In this document: in pieces, positions 1 to 7,858 of the stretch
How the letters are laid out: each line of letters begins with the position of its first letter
Position numbering within the stretch: position 1 is the first letter of the stretch
Origin: Rhizomucor pusillus
Lineage: Eukaryota > Mucoromycota > Mucoromycetes > Mucorales > Lichtheimiaceae
NCBI GenBank assembly: GCA_900175165.2
Contig: FWWN02000500.1
Location: 1 to 12,939 of the forward strand
Length of the DNA stretch: 12,939 nucleotides
Direction: 5' to 3'
Notes under the pieces: model-generated
The model's database searches: none
What the model saw: only the letters and a program-made list of their open reading frames with translations
Told to the model about the DNA's origin: nothing
Program-made: the position numbers and the translations under genes

Positions 1-957
1 ACTGTAACGTAAACGTCTCCATGTCACTCACACGAATGACGTTCCTCTTGTTGAATCGCTCGAATACATGACCGATCTCTCCAAACACAGACTCGATCAT
101 CGACCGGAATCCTCCAAAGATGTTGTTGAATTGGACCTCCTCCGCAAGTAGATTCTTTCCACGATCCTTTCGAATCGGGCATACGAAACTTCTCTCAATC
201 AGATGAGTATTCTTTTGGGCAATCCGACCAATGTATAACGTATACGCACCATCGAGGCATATTACGTCGTACTTGCTCACGGCGTGAGACAGATCAATAC
301 GGCTTAACATCGGCCCATCGTTATGCTCGCCGCAATGCTCGGCGTCCGATACAAATATGATCATCTGGTTGATGTCAATACAAATCTGCGTCCGGAATCC
401 TGACTTCTTTAGTTTGTACGAGTAGGATCGAGGCGAATCATGTCGTTGAACGTAGGATGGCCGACTATCATGTCCGTCCAAAAGCAACATTACATGTTTA
501 AGTCCTTTGGAATTCCTCAACTGCGCGCAAAAAATCCGTATGCGCGTCGTCGAAAACATACCCGTAAGACACCCGTCGAGTAGACCATTTAACCTGTCAT
601 GGGACTTTCTAAAGAAATCCCGATAGAGTGCGTAAAAGCTACTGCGAGGAATAAACCTCGACATGTCCGCAATCGACGACCCAGACAGTAGAAAATATAG
701 GATGAGCAACCCTTTCTCAACATGGTTGTACGGCCCAGCGTACTCGTGCTCGCCAAAGACAACCACTAGGAAGAAAAACACCGGGAGGACACCCAACCGA
801 TTCAACACAGAATCCTTTACGAATGCAATCACATTCACCGGTTTGATCTCAGACCGATGATACTTTTCCTTCCGAGCTGATAGCCATGATGACGTTAAGA
901 ATGCGCACTCCTGGTGCATCAACTTTTCGAACTCTTGAGGGATCTTTGGGGCGAGCA
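1..957 (-). CDS. PIF/Harbinger-like DDE transposase (DDE_Tnp_4 type), C-terminus beyond left edge
   Basis: An uninterrupted reading frame of 319 codons runs from an ATG at 957 to base 1 and continues out of the window. An in-frame TAA lies six codons upstream with no other ATG between, so this start is well supported. Residues read directly include LLLDGHDSR (D about 161), a YSYKLKKSGFRTQ block (about 178-190), DVICLDGAY (D about 236) and FRSMIESVFGEIGHVFERF (E about 289). This order (D, then D in a DxxY context, then E in an R..IE..FG.....RF context) fits the DDE catalytic core of Harbinger-type transposases, nuclear enzymes that cut and paste their own element. An N-terminal part (1-150) with RFIPRSSF precedes it. 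No stop or frameshift was found, so it may be a young copy. A related, broken copy lies at 11985-12560. Family assignment is by motif; the accessory Myb-like gene typical of Harbinger elements is not visible. Confidence 0.8.
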
Positions 958-1029
958 TTCTTAGTATCGATTGTAATTACTCTAGCGAAACCATAAGGTA
1001 TATCTTCACTTGAGTTAGCTTGCGCGTTA

Positions 1030-1057
1030 CCGGGAATCCAATGGGTGGATATCCCGG
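1030..1057. repeat. Imperfect hairpin upstream of the Harbinger-like gene
   Basis: CCGGGAATCCA (1030-1040) and TGGATATCCCGG (1046-1057) pair around a 5-nt loop with one bulged base. It lies 70-100 bases upstream of the minus-strand transposase start. It could be part of the element's subterminal sequence; no function is shown. Confidence 0.4.
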
Positions 1058-1078
1058 TTCAAGCCATTGGCCGTAGTG

Positions 1079-1090
1079 CCCCCCCCCCCN
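1079..1090. other. C homopolymer ending in an undetermined base
   Basis: Eleven C residues (1079-1089) are followed by N at 1090 and a further C. This is a low-quality spot or a short unresolved join in the assembly. Sequence continuity between the Harbinger-like element on the left and the repeats on the right should not be taken for granted. A small hairpin (CCGACC/GGTCGG, 1118-1133) follows it. Confidence 0.9.
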
Positions 1091-1146
1091 CACGCTTCCA
1101 GAGTTTTACCACCCGGTCCGACCTGCCGGTCGGGTCCCCTCCTCTA

Positions 1147-1230
1147 GGAGGCCATCCAGAATTAAAGAGCTTGCGAAGCGGGTCGTATTTAAAGGAATAG
1201 GCGCAAGCTCTTTAATTCTGGATGGCCTCC
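1147..1230. repeat. Perfect 29-bp inverted repeat (miniature foldback element) with GGAGG ends
   Basis: Arm 1 (1147-1175) starts GGAGGCCATCCAGAATTAAA and ends GCTTGCG. Arm 2 (1202-1230) is its exact reverse complement. The spacer is 26 nt, giving an 84-bp unit. The outermost 15-18 bases recur at 1460, 3077 and at both ends of the foldback at 8695-8954. No target-site duplication could be recognised in the flanks (TCTA on the left, ATAG on the right). Perfect arm identity suggests a recent or conversion-maintained palindrome. Confidence 0.85.
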
Positions 1231-1459
1231 ATAGTATAATGGATCATATATTATTATGCGATATCTGGGGAATGTTGAATGTAATATGTCTGTGTCTGGG
1301 ATAAGGGGCAGCATGACCGATCCTGTACTTATGTGACAGTTGGTATGGGAGGGGCAGGATTTTTCGGCGCCTTCGTTGTCGCGTTGCCGGACTTTGATAT
1401 TGACGCATTTCACAAGCCTGTCTAGAAATGTGACAAAGCCATGCCTAGCTCCTCGCCAA
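1231..1459. other. Unassigned sequence between two GGAGG motifs
   Basis: Only short overlapping open frames on both strands were seen, with no recognisable motif. A minus-strand frame reads YYGGHPELKSLR across the GGAGG motif at 1202-1230, resembling YGGRLGPKSLR read at 3049-3077. The repeated motif could therefore alternatively be a shared coding motif. Confidence 0.4.
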
Positions 1460-1487
1460 GGAGGTCAACTAAGATTAAAGAGCTTGC
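1460..1487 (+). repeat. Diverged GGAGG-type terminal motif, left orientation
   Basis: GGAGGTCAACTAAGATTAAA followed by GAGCTTGC matches the arm at 1147 in 23 of 28 positions without gaps. It points inward toward an oppositely oriented copy at 3049-3077 (also 23 of 28 matching), so the two could be the ends of one decayed element of about 1.6 kb. No target-site duplication is visible. Confidence 0.55.
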
Positions 1488-2750
1488 CTGTAGTATTTCT
1501 AGGACGTGATCTCAGCCAGTCATTGTAGAAGCAGTATGGGCGAGTTCCGTCAGTACGAAAACTACGACGCCTCGAAAAACGGAGCCTGTTTTCATTACCT
1601 GTACCTGATATTGTTTGGCTTAACCAACGCATATAACCTCTGGAACACGCACGGATGCGTTAAGATTGTCCACGCCTACCTGACCATTGGCATTGCCGAT
1701 GGAAGTTTTCCAGTTTAAAGAAACTTATTAGTCTCATTTGTTTTTTTCTTCTCTGATTTGGACAGTAGTATAAGTTTTGGATATATTTGTGATCCCTGAA
1801 TTTACAACAGAAGAAAAACATATTTTGGTTTTCTGTTCTTACAGGGATGGTCAAGTCATGTGGGAAATCCAGTAGCCATCTAGTCGGATAAGAACAAAGG
1901 TTTGGGGATGTGCTCCACTAATGATGGGATTATCAAATATTTCGAAAGGAGTTTGTCTGTTAATGACAGTTTATCCGGGAAGACCAGAGTCAGCATTTTT
2001 TAGATCTTTCATCTATGATCTGATGGTTCTGTCACGACAGATGTCCGCATATACAAGGTATCTGTAGATTCTATCATTCCGGTAGGCCCGCAGGAGCATG
2101 CCGAGATGAATTTTCACGAGTGTCCGAAGGTGGCCCTGAAATATCAATAGTAAACGTCAACAGCAACAGCAACGACCACCTAGGATATGACCTCGATTCC
2201 TCGGAAGATACGTCCATGAACTCATGGACGCAAATACATACTGCAAACACTCAATAAGCTGGTACGTCAGCCCTCATATGTACCAATCACTTAAAATGAC
2301 CGCGGGCATGACCTTTTGCAAACAGATCCCGACCGATGGTCAACGGTCTGCATATGAGGAGCCTGTATTGTAGCACCGTCGGTCACGGTCCTAAGGAGAT
2401 GGCCTGTCCGTTTTGGGACCGGACCCGCTGGGAGCCCTAATGCAGACGGGTTATAGGCTTCGCGGTACACCAAAACTGACTTTCAATTTGTAAGCTCGTA
2501 TTGTACAAAATGTCGTAAGAGACTACTTTTGGGCCGGCAAAAAAAGCATCGCATGAGGAGAAAAGCACAACAATGTTCATAATTCTTTCGTGACCGACAA
2601 TACGGTGCATAACATGTTGTGCACGTATTATACAAATTTTCTCTCGGGCCAAGGCATCCTGGTATTTGAATTTTTTACCATCGCGCGTGTAGTGCATCCA
2701 TTTGCGCACAAAGCGTATGCGACTGTGCAAGGGTATAATAAACTGTGCGA
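1488..2750. other. No recognisable gene; scattered weak open frames
   Basis: The best open stretches are 1506-1718 plus (contains YLYLILFGLTNAYNLW, unassigned), 1876-2067 plus (no ATG after the upstream stop; contains LMMGLSNISKGVCLLMTVY and FIYDLMVLSRQM), and 2437-2730 minus (97 codons, basic N-terminus, no known motif). They lie in different frames and strands and do not join into one gene that I can support. If 1460 and 3077 are the ends of one element, this would be its decayed interior. Confidence 0.4.
2211..2230. repeat. Near-perfect 20-bp palindrome
   Basis: CGTCCATGA (2211-2219) and TCATGGACG (2222-2230) are exact reverse complements separated by two bases. A dyad this tight could be a binding site for a dimeric protein or a cruciform-forming spot. 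No gene next to it is identified. Confidence 0.6.
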
Positions 2751-2759
2751 TTTTTAATT

Positions 2760-2814
2760 ACAATACAAGGCAGTGGCGTTTAGGCGTGTATTGTAGTAAT
2801 GAGTGGCGTTTAGG
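2760..2814. repeat. 13-bp direct repeat with overlapping short inverted repeat
   Basis: AGTGGCGTTTAGG occurs at 2772-2784 and again at 2802-2814, thirty bases apart. The first copy sits in the loop between ACAATACA (2760-2767) and its reverse complement TGTATTGT (2787-2794). The arrangement resembles a transposon end or a small duplication; no matching opposite end was found. Confidence 0.55.
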
Positions 2815-2897
2815 AATGGATTTGTGCCAAGATTTCCGGTTACATTACGTCGCTTGAATTGATATGTACGTATTAGAGGGCTTGGAGTTTGGATAGG

Positions 2898-3200
2898 TTA
2901 TATCCGGACTTGTAAATTCGCCCATGGGTCTTCATCCTGGTATAGACGACAATCGTCAACCAAGTTTACTAATGTTCCTCTGATATATTGCTTGCTAAGC
3001 CCTCCTCTCCGTTGTATGGTGTTAACTGGTGTATTATCTACTTTATATCGCAAGCTCTTTGGTCCTAGACGACCTCCATACATGAGGTAGGGACCGACGG
3101 ACGTAGGTATGTGATAATTGATCATCTGGATATCAATGCTGAATAGAAGATTATAACCTCTGTCGTTGGAAGAGATGTGCTTCTTTCTTGGTTTGATGCG
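2898..3200 (-). CDS. Unrecognised minus-strand coding remnant
   Basis: A frame without stops reads, from high to low coordinates, INYHIPTSVGPYLMYGG, then KSLRYKVDNTPVNTIQRRGG, then LSKQYIRGTLVNLVDDCR and a stop at 2898. Upstream it runs into the MITE at 3203, so its true 5' end is lost or lies elsewhere. The residues look protein-like (mixed composition, few low-complexity runs) but match no family I recognise. It overlaps the GGAGG motif at 3049-3077, which argues either that this motif is coding here or that the frame is fortuitous. Confidence 0.3.
   Translation of the reverse strand, partial: RIKPRKKHISSNDRGYNLLFSIDIQMINYHIPTSVGPYLMYGGRLGPKSLRYKVDNTPVNTIQRRGGLSKQYIRGTLVNLVDDCRLYQDEDPWANLQVRI
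3049..3077 (-). repeat. Diverged GGAGG-type terminal motif, right orientation
   Basis: On the minus strand it starts GGAGGTCGTCTAGGACCA and ends AAAGAGCTTGCG. The first 18 bases match the end of the foldback at 8695 in 15 of 18 positions, and the last 11 match the 1147 arm. It shares features of both subfamilies and may be the right end of an element beginning at 1460. Confidence 0.55.
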
Positions 3201-3202
3201 AA

Positions 3203-3443
3203 TAGGGCTCGGACTGGGATGGGATGGGATTGGATGGGACATAACACCGTCCCAGTGGGACGGTTTAGGACGCTTAAGCTAAGATACATTAACTTATGCC
3301 TTTGTTCACCGGACTTCCGACATAGGCAGCATGCAGCTCACCGTGAAAAAGTTCATCGGAGCGAGAAGCTTCAGACTTTAGGGCACTTGGGACGCTTGGG
3401 ACGGACGTGCTGCGGCACCACCCCGTCCCAATTCCGAGCCCTA
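3203..3443. mobile_element. hAT-like MITE (241 bp) with TAGGGCTCGG ends
   Basis: The left end reads TAGGGCTCGGACTGGGAT. The right end, reverse complemented, reads TAGGGCTCGGAATTGGGACG, so the two ends form an inverted repeat. The interior is full of GGGAT or GGGAC units, with a GTCCC AGT GGGAC palindrome and further GGGAC copies near the right end, as expected of subterminal transposase-binding sites. The ends resemble hAT family ends (TA/CAGGG). No clear 8-bp target duplication is visible. There is no coding capacity of its own. A related single end occurs at 9781. Confidence 0.65.
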
Positions 3444-3814
3444 GATTATTCACGCCGACATCGAGACAGATGTCACAGCAAACATAGTAAGCAACATCAT
3501 CACCGATCAGATGAACTGTGTTTCGAGCCGATGATGGTCGACAGCAACGAGAAGAATAGGTTTTTCAATCAGCCGATGAATGACGGAAAGTATTTGATTT
3601 GCGGCGGCAAAGGAACTTTGCGAAACGATGCCTGACGAAATCCAAAGGTTACACCAGCCGGTCAAAAAACTTTTGAAGTCGACATGGAAACAGCAAGGAC
3701 ATGTTGACCACATCGCTGATGTATCAGTAAGTATTGTTACATACTGTAGCAATAATTGAAGTCCTAAACATTTATCCTCAATATATCAAAAAAGCTCTTT
3801 TCTATTTTCACATA
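3444..3814. other. Flank between MITE and mariner element, possible exon remnant
   Basis: One plus frame reads HADIETDVTANIVSNIITD just after the MITE. Another reads MPDEIQRLHQPVKKLLKSTW before a possible intron donor (GTAAGTATTG, at about 3727). These may be bits of a host gene interrupted by both elements, but they cannot be joined with confidence and no product is recognised. Confidence 0.3.
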
Positions 3815-3978
3815 CACTCTTTTCCAAAAGGAAAGTCGCTCCCCAGCCAAAGTGAAGTCGCATGTTAACAAAAATAGCAGTCGTACTTACCCAGAAATTT
3901 TTGCGTGGGATGACAAATCAGATATCGCATTTCGAGAAAAAATTGTCGCACAAGCAGGCTTGGCAAGTAGTGCATCAC

Positions 3979-3986
3979 TATATAAA
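3979..3986 (+). promoter_or_regulatory. TATA box of mariner copy 1
   Basis: TATATAAA lies about 65 bases upstream of the transposase ATG. The nested copy has TATAAAA about 61 bases upstream of its ATG. Conservation of both motif and spacing between two diverged copies supports a real core promoter. Confidence 0.6.
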
Positions 3987-4045
3987 CATGTCAGCTTCAT
4001 AGGTCCTCTGGCTTCTCCTTTATCGATACATTTTTTAAATTCGAA

Positions 4046-5288
4046 ATGAGCAACCAATTTTTTTATGAAGATGGGCAGGGCCATGTTGTTGATGAGCGTG
4101 GCTGTCCTGAGCCCATGGACTATGTCGTTGATGAGGAAGTGTATGCTCTTCAAACCGTGAGCTCTCTCGCACAATATTTGCGCAGTATATCTTGCGAGCG
4201 CAACTACGAGCCCGTTGCTACGCATATCGATAAGCCAAAGGACATAGACATCCGCATGAGAGAGACGACTCCTAGGCGAGCCTACACAACTTACACGCAC
4301 TAAGATAAGGTGAGATTTTTCAACTGATGTTTGAGAAGGTTTTAAGCGCGTCAGCGGCTGCAAAGCAGTTAGGAATACATGTTCGTTCAGCACAAAGGTG
4401 GGATTACAGTATGAAAGGGATCCTGACAGCATTTTTGGGAAGCGTAAAAACGGTGGTCGTCCGTATCCTCTATGAAGAGCATAAGAAAGTTACCTTAGAA
4501 TACGTTGATGAGAACCCTTCAGTTGTCCTGGAGCAGTTGATGGAACGACTGCTTCAGAGATTTGAGGAATTCAAGCTATCCAAAACGACTCTTTATCGGT
4601 TTGTGAGGAAAGAATGCAACTTGACATTGAAAAAAGCTCGGTTTCAGCCTGTCGACAGGAACAGCGAGGTTAAGATCCAAGAGCGCCTTGACTGGGTGCG
4701 CAAATGGGACATGACTGTATAGACTTGAGAAAAAAACTGTGCATTTCTTGATGAGTCTGCCTTCCATATTAACATGAAACGCAGCATGGCATGGTCGAAA
4801 AAAGGGTCTTCTGCAGTGATTACGGTGCCAAAAACAAGAGCAAGGACGACCACAATCTTGGGTGCAATCTCTGCATCAGATCTGGTTAAGTGCAGCTTGA
4901 GACTTCCACAGCCACCAGCCAAGAAAAGAAAGCGAGCAGGTCATTCCGAAGTTATAAGCAAAGGGACCGTAACTGGGCACTACCTTAGCTTCCTTAAGGC
5001 TAGAATGGATGGGATGGATAAATATGAGCAGATGAAGGGCCACTATTTGGTAATGGATTATGCAATATCCCTAGGTATATTGAGTCTCGAGGATATTGGT
5101 GTGGCTATCTTCCATCGTATTCGCCTGAACTCAATCCCATGGAGCAGTCTTTGTCAGTTGTCAAGAGCAAAGTTAAGCGCAACGGATTCTTGGAAAACGA
5201 GACTTTGATGACCCGAATCAGGGAAGCATCCAATAGCTTAAGGTTGAGTGATTTCGAAGGTTTGTCTCTCATTCTTATAGACGCTTAG
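4046..5288 (+). pseudogene. Tc1/mariner-type (IS630-like DDE) transposase, broken
   Basis: The frame starts MSNQFFYEDGQGHVVDERG and continues to a TAA at 4301-4303. A one-base loss near 4321 separates KVRFF from LMFEK. The helix-turn-helix follows (ASAAAKQLGIHVRSAQRW). From about 4405 to 4465 the sequence is out of frame, then returns; in the other frame this segment reads DPDSIFGKRKNGGRP, the usual linker with a GRP hook. Stops TAG (4720) and TGA (4726) precede LDESAFHIN (first D, 4750-4752). The second D is in YLVMDYA (5056-5058). A deletion and frameshift near 5095-5106 leave only about 28 codons before SPELNPMEQ (E, 5142-5144); the family normally has about 34. EQ is followed by SL where FW is usual, to my recollection. 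The gene ends at 5286-5288. It cannot make active transposase. Confidence 0.88.
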
Positions 5289-5314
5289 ATAACTGTCGCA
5301 GCGGAGAGCAACTG

Positions 5315-5771
5315 TGATATTCTTCTCCATTATTCTTCACAAATCACCACAGTATAATATATAGGGCGTTGGCAATTGAATTGGGCCCCACCAAATAAAT
5401 TTGACCCTTAGATGTGAAAATGGGCACTCTCACCGAAATAAAGCCAAAAGTTTCAGAGTCTGCCAAGTTTTCCAATTGAGTACAGGATGTTTTCGAATGG
5501 TTGGCGGGCAGATGTTCTCTTTTTTACTACCTTTTTTTTTTTTTTTTACTTCGCGGCTTTTATAGCAAACATGGCGAGCCCTTTACATTCACTTGGCTGG
5601 TTTTTATTTAATATGGCACGTAGTTTATTTTGCTCGGCAGTTCAATAGCCACCTCTTTAGCTTTAGAATACACTTTTGTTTTTCTTATTGCAAAATGTGC
5701 TGCTTTATTCAGCATCAAGAAATAAACACTATTTTTAAGATCGCAAACAATATGAGTAACACGCTGCTCCG
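5315..5771. other. Non-coding stretch with a long T tract
   Basis: No gene is supported. It is AT-rich and contains a run of 16 T residues (5532-5547). A 100-codon open frame from 5593 is rich in F, C and I, as expected of chance translation, and is rejected. Confidence 0.5.
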
Positions 5772-6306
5772 ATGGATATCGAGTACGACCGCTCAGTTGC
5801 TACGTATTTTTCTTATCCGATGTTGCATCCTTAATCATGGTCTTCGAGCATGGGCTTCAAACTCTTCCACCGGATTCAGAAGCATATGCAGGTAGAAAAA
5901 GACTATTTATTAGTCACATGAAGCGTTCGGGGACGCTGCTTTATGGATTCCTGAATCTTGCGAATGGTGGTGGTGTGCAGGACAAGAACATACTTGACCT
6001 AACAATAAAAGGTGTTTTTAGCAAACACATTATCAATCCGTGGAGACAGTTGCATAGCCGGAGCAAACATCGGCTCTTAAACAGCTCGGTACATTCTGGA
6101 GCCAAAGCAAGTACCATAGGGATACCACCCTTATAATCACATACAAAATCCTTGCAGGATGCCATTCAGATACCACGCTAGCTGCAATTGGTGATGCTGC
6201 TAATGACAAAAATGGCACGAGCAAATTGGCGCTATGGGTTCAAAGTACAATCAGCAAACATACTATTAATCGGTCGATAAAACATATTTACTCCGCAGTA
6301 GAGTGA
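5772..6306 (+). pseudogene. Unrecognised protein gene remnant in three successive frames
   Basis: The first segment starts MDIEYDRSVATYFSYPMLHP and hits TAA at 5832. A one-base shift at that point leads straight into LIMVFEHGLQTLPPDSEAYA and on to a segment with GFLNLANGGGVQDKNIL and GVFSKHIINP (frame of 5837). From about 6034 a third frame becomes the plausible one: after a TAG at 6055 it runs open to TGA at 6304 and contains LKQLGTFWSQSKYHRDTTL, ITYKILAGCHSDTTLAAIGD and LALWVQSTISKHTINRSIKH. The pieces run in the same direction with natural-looking composition, so I infer one gene broken by two frameshifts and a nonsense codon. The product is not recognised. Confidence 0.45.
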
Positions 6307-6990
6307 TCGGCTGGCGGATACAAGTTTTGAATAGGAAACAAAATTAGAGCTGTTATATATAGCAAAGCATGTGCCAACTTTATCGGTAAAGTATTAAGTA
6401 CTGTGGTGGCAATCAAACTAGATGGTGCTAGTTACACAATCATTCAATGGTTGTTTCAGTCGCGCCTACATACGATCTATGTGGATAATCCTTGTGTCCA
6501 ACACCAAATATTCGTACTTGTTTGGCGGATGCAGACGACAAGTTTGTACCCCATCCGATTTGAAAATACTGATGTCCTGCCTTCCGCTTCAACGTGTATG
6601 AGAATTTGCGTGTATGAGTCGATCATCTCAATATGTACCAACCAGCCAGTACATATCGCATGATAGAAAATTGCGAGCGAATTCGGCCCTAGTTTCCGAA
6701 AGACAACACGGCTGACACAGCATTGCTAAGATATGCATGCAGTGATTAATCTTAAGTAATTTCACCGTACACGAGAACTTACAACTTTCCAAAATCCAAA
6801 GCAGCAGCAACAGTGATTCATGCAGCGCACATGAGTCTGGCTAAACCTTTTATCTCTCATCCATAATCGACTCGCGTTTTTGCACAAAGCAAAAAAAAAA
6901 AGAAGTCAATTATCCATTGTAGAAAGGATCCAGCCGAGATACAAGCTTACCTTACGAAAACTTTCAGGTCATCATTCACAGTAGCAAGTA
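6307..6990. other. No supported gene
   Basis: A plus frame of 86 codons (6403-6663) and a minus frame of 60 codons (6628-6810) lack recognisable motifs and look like chance frames. A run of 11 A residues follows a GC at 6891-6901. Near 6975 there is a possible 3' splice site (TTCACAG), just ahead of the coding-like stretch at 6992. Confidence 0.4.
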
Positions 6991-6991
6991 A

Positions 6992-7276
6992 CAATATAGA
7001 GGGAAATATCAGCCTGGAGGCTACCGGACTCAGCAACAGCAACGTGTGCCACCACATGAGCGAGAGATTGGTCTGGGCAAGGATAGCCCCCAAGCCAACC
7101 AAGACTGAGCCGAACTGGCTGGGCTCCTGCCGATCAAAGTCCTTCAGCAGGAGGGAGCATTGGTCTCTTTGCGGACAAGTTCGGTTTTCCACGATGCAAA
7201 AACTAAAGCGTTCGTCAAACGCCACTGGCAAGCAATGGCCATGATTGGCCACAGAAGAGGATGCAAAACGTATTAG
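6992..7276 (+). pseudogene. Coding remnant with Q-rich start and one nonsense codon
   Basis: After an in-frame TAA at 6989, the frame reads YRGKYQPGGYRTQQQQRVPP, then HEREIGLGKDSPQANQD, a TGA at 7106-7108, then ELAGLLPIKVLQQEGALVSL, SVFHDAKTKAFVKRHW and a terminal TAG at 7274. The stop would need only one base change (for example from CGA). A glutamine/glycine-rich stretch before a structured part might suit a gag-like or nucleic-acid-binding protein, but this is speculation. The overlapping frames on both strands (7044 plus, 6947 minus) look less natural. Confidence 0.35.
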
Positions 7277-7752
7277 ATCCTAAAAGCGTAGCAATTCCTG
7301 CTATATATTACTGCAATTACCTTGCATTACACACAGGTTTGCGTCAAAACAAGTTGCGTAACTTGCTCTCCGTAAAAGACCTGGGCTACGGTCAGCCCCA
7401 ACTCGTAGTCCCAATTTCCAATGCCTACGTCACTAGTCAATCTCCTTAAAGAGTGCTGCGTAATGTGACTTCGGACAAAATATCTTGTCCCGAATTGCAC
7501 GTTGGAACACTTGAAACTGAGCACCACGGCCTCATGGCAACTTCTTGCGCATCCCAAGATAACGACTTCAAAATCCCGACTAGCAAATACAACATTTCTG
7601 CATTTTTCAAGCTCTATAATGCTTCGGAATGGAGTTTCGCGAATTTTTGCAACTGGCAAAGACCTGACGACTCCAAGTTCAATCGAATAAAGCAGAAGTA
7701 TAACAAAATCTCGCTACTATCAGGCAGCTTGCTTCAGTACCAGACCGTGTGA
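7277..7752 (+). pseudogene. Coding-like open frame with one internal stop, product unknown
   Basis: The frame is open from 7207, past an ATG at 7261, to TAA at 7447-7449, then open again to TGA at 7750-7752. Readable parts include IPAIYYCNYLALHTGLRQNK, YGQPQLVVPISNAYVTSQSP and, after the stop, ISAFFKLYNASEWSFANFCN and FNRIKQKYNKISLLSGSLL. The second half looks more protein-like than the first. The minus strand is also open over 7327-7659 (110 codons), so strand assignment is uncertain. I do not recognise a family. Confidence 0.3.
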
Positions 7753-7858
7753 AGCGGTTAGCCGGTCACCTCCTTGAGCAAAGCAAAGGCACTACTGTGA
7801 GTCAATGCATTCAGGCGTGTAATCTTTCATTGCTAATTGGTTTTCTAAGGCCCCAAAA

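Larger units (their letters stand above)
3815..5314 (+). mobile_element. Decayed Tc1/mariner-type element, copy 1
   Basis: The left end was set at C3815, after a TA, by ungapped similarity (17 of 25 positions) to the left end of the nested copy at 12561. The right end is tentative: GCGGAGAGCAACTG (5301-5314) resembles the inverse of that end, and the following TG would be a mutated TA. The implied length of 1500 bp is normal for the superfamily. GTCGC-type motifs recur in the first 150 bases (about 3835, 3857, 3879 and 3946). The transposase frame inside is a pseudogene. Confidence 0.6.

Noticed and set aside
1506..1718. Possible piggyBac-like C-terminal fragment (LFGLTNAYNLW)
   Set aside because: Only a short hydrophobic match to the general pattern; no catalytic residues and no zinc-finger tail follow in frame.
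2160..2175. CAACAG microsatellite, also near 7030
   Set aside because: Only about three units in each place; not a meaningful repeat array.
3177..3635. 152-codon plus open frame
   Set aside because: It reads straight through the 3203-3443 MITE and gives a His/Arg-rich product from repeat DNA. The frame is fortuitous.
7327..7659. 110-codon minus open frame
   Set aside because: It opposes a plus frame with more natural residues in its second half. No motif on either strand decides; kept only as a strand ambiguity.
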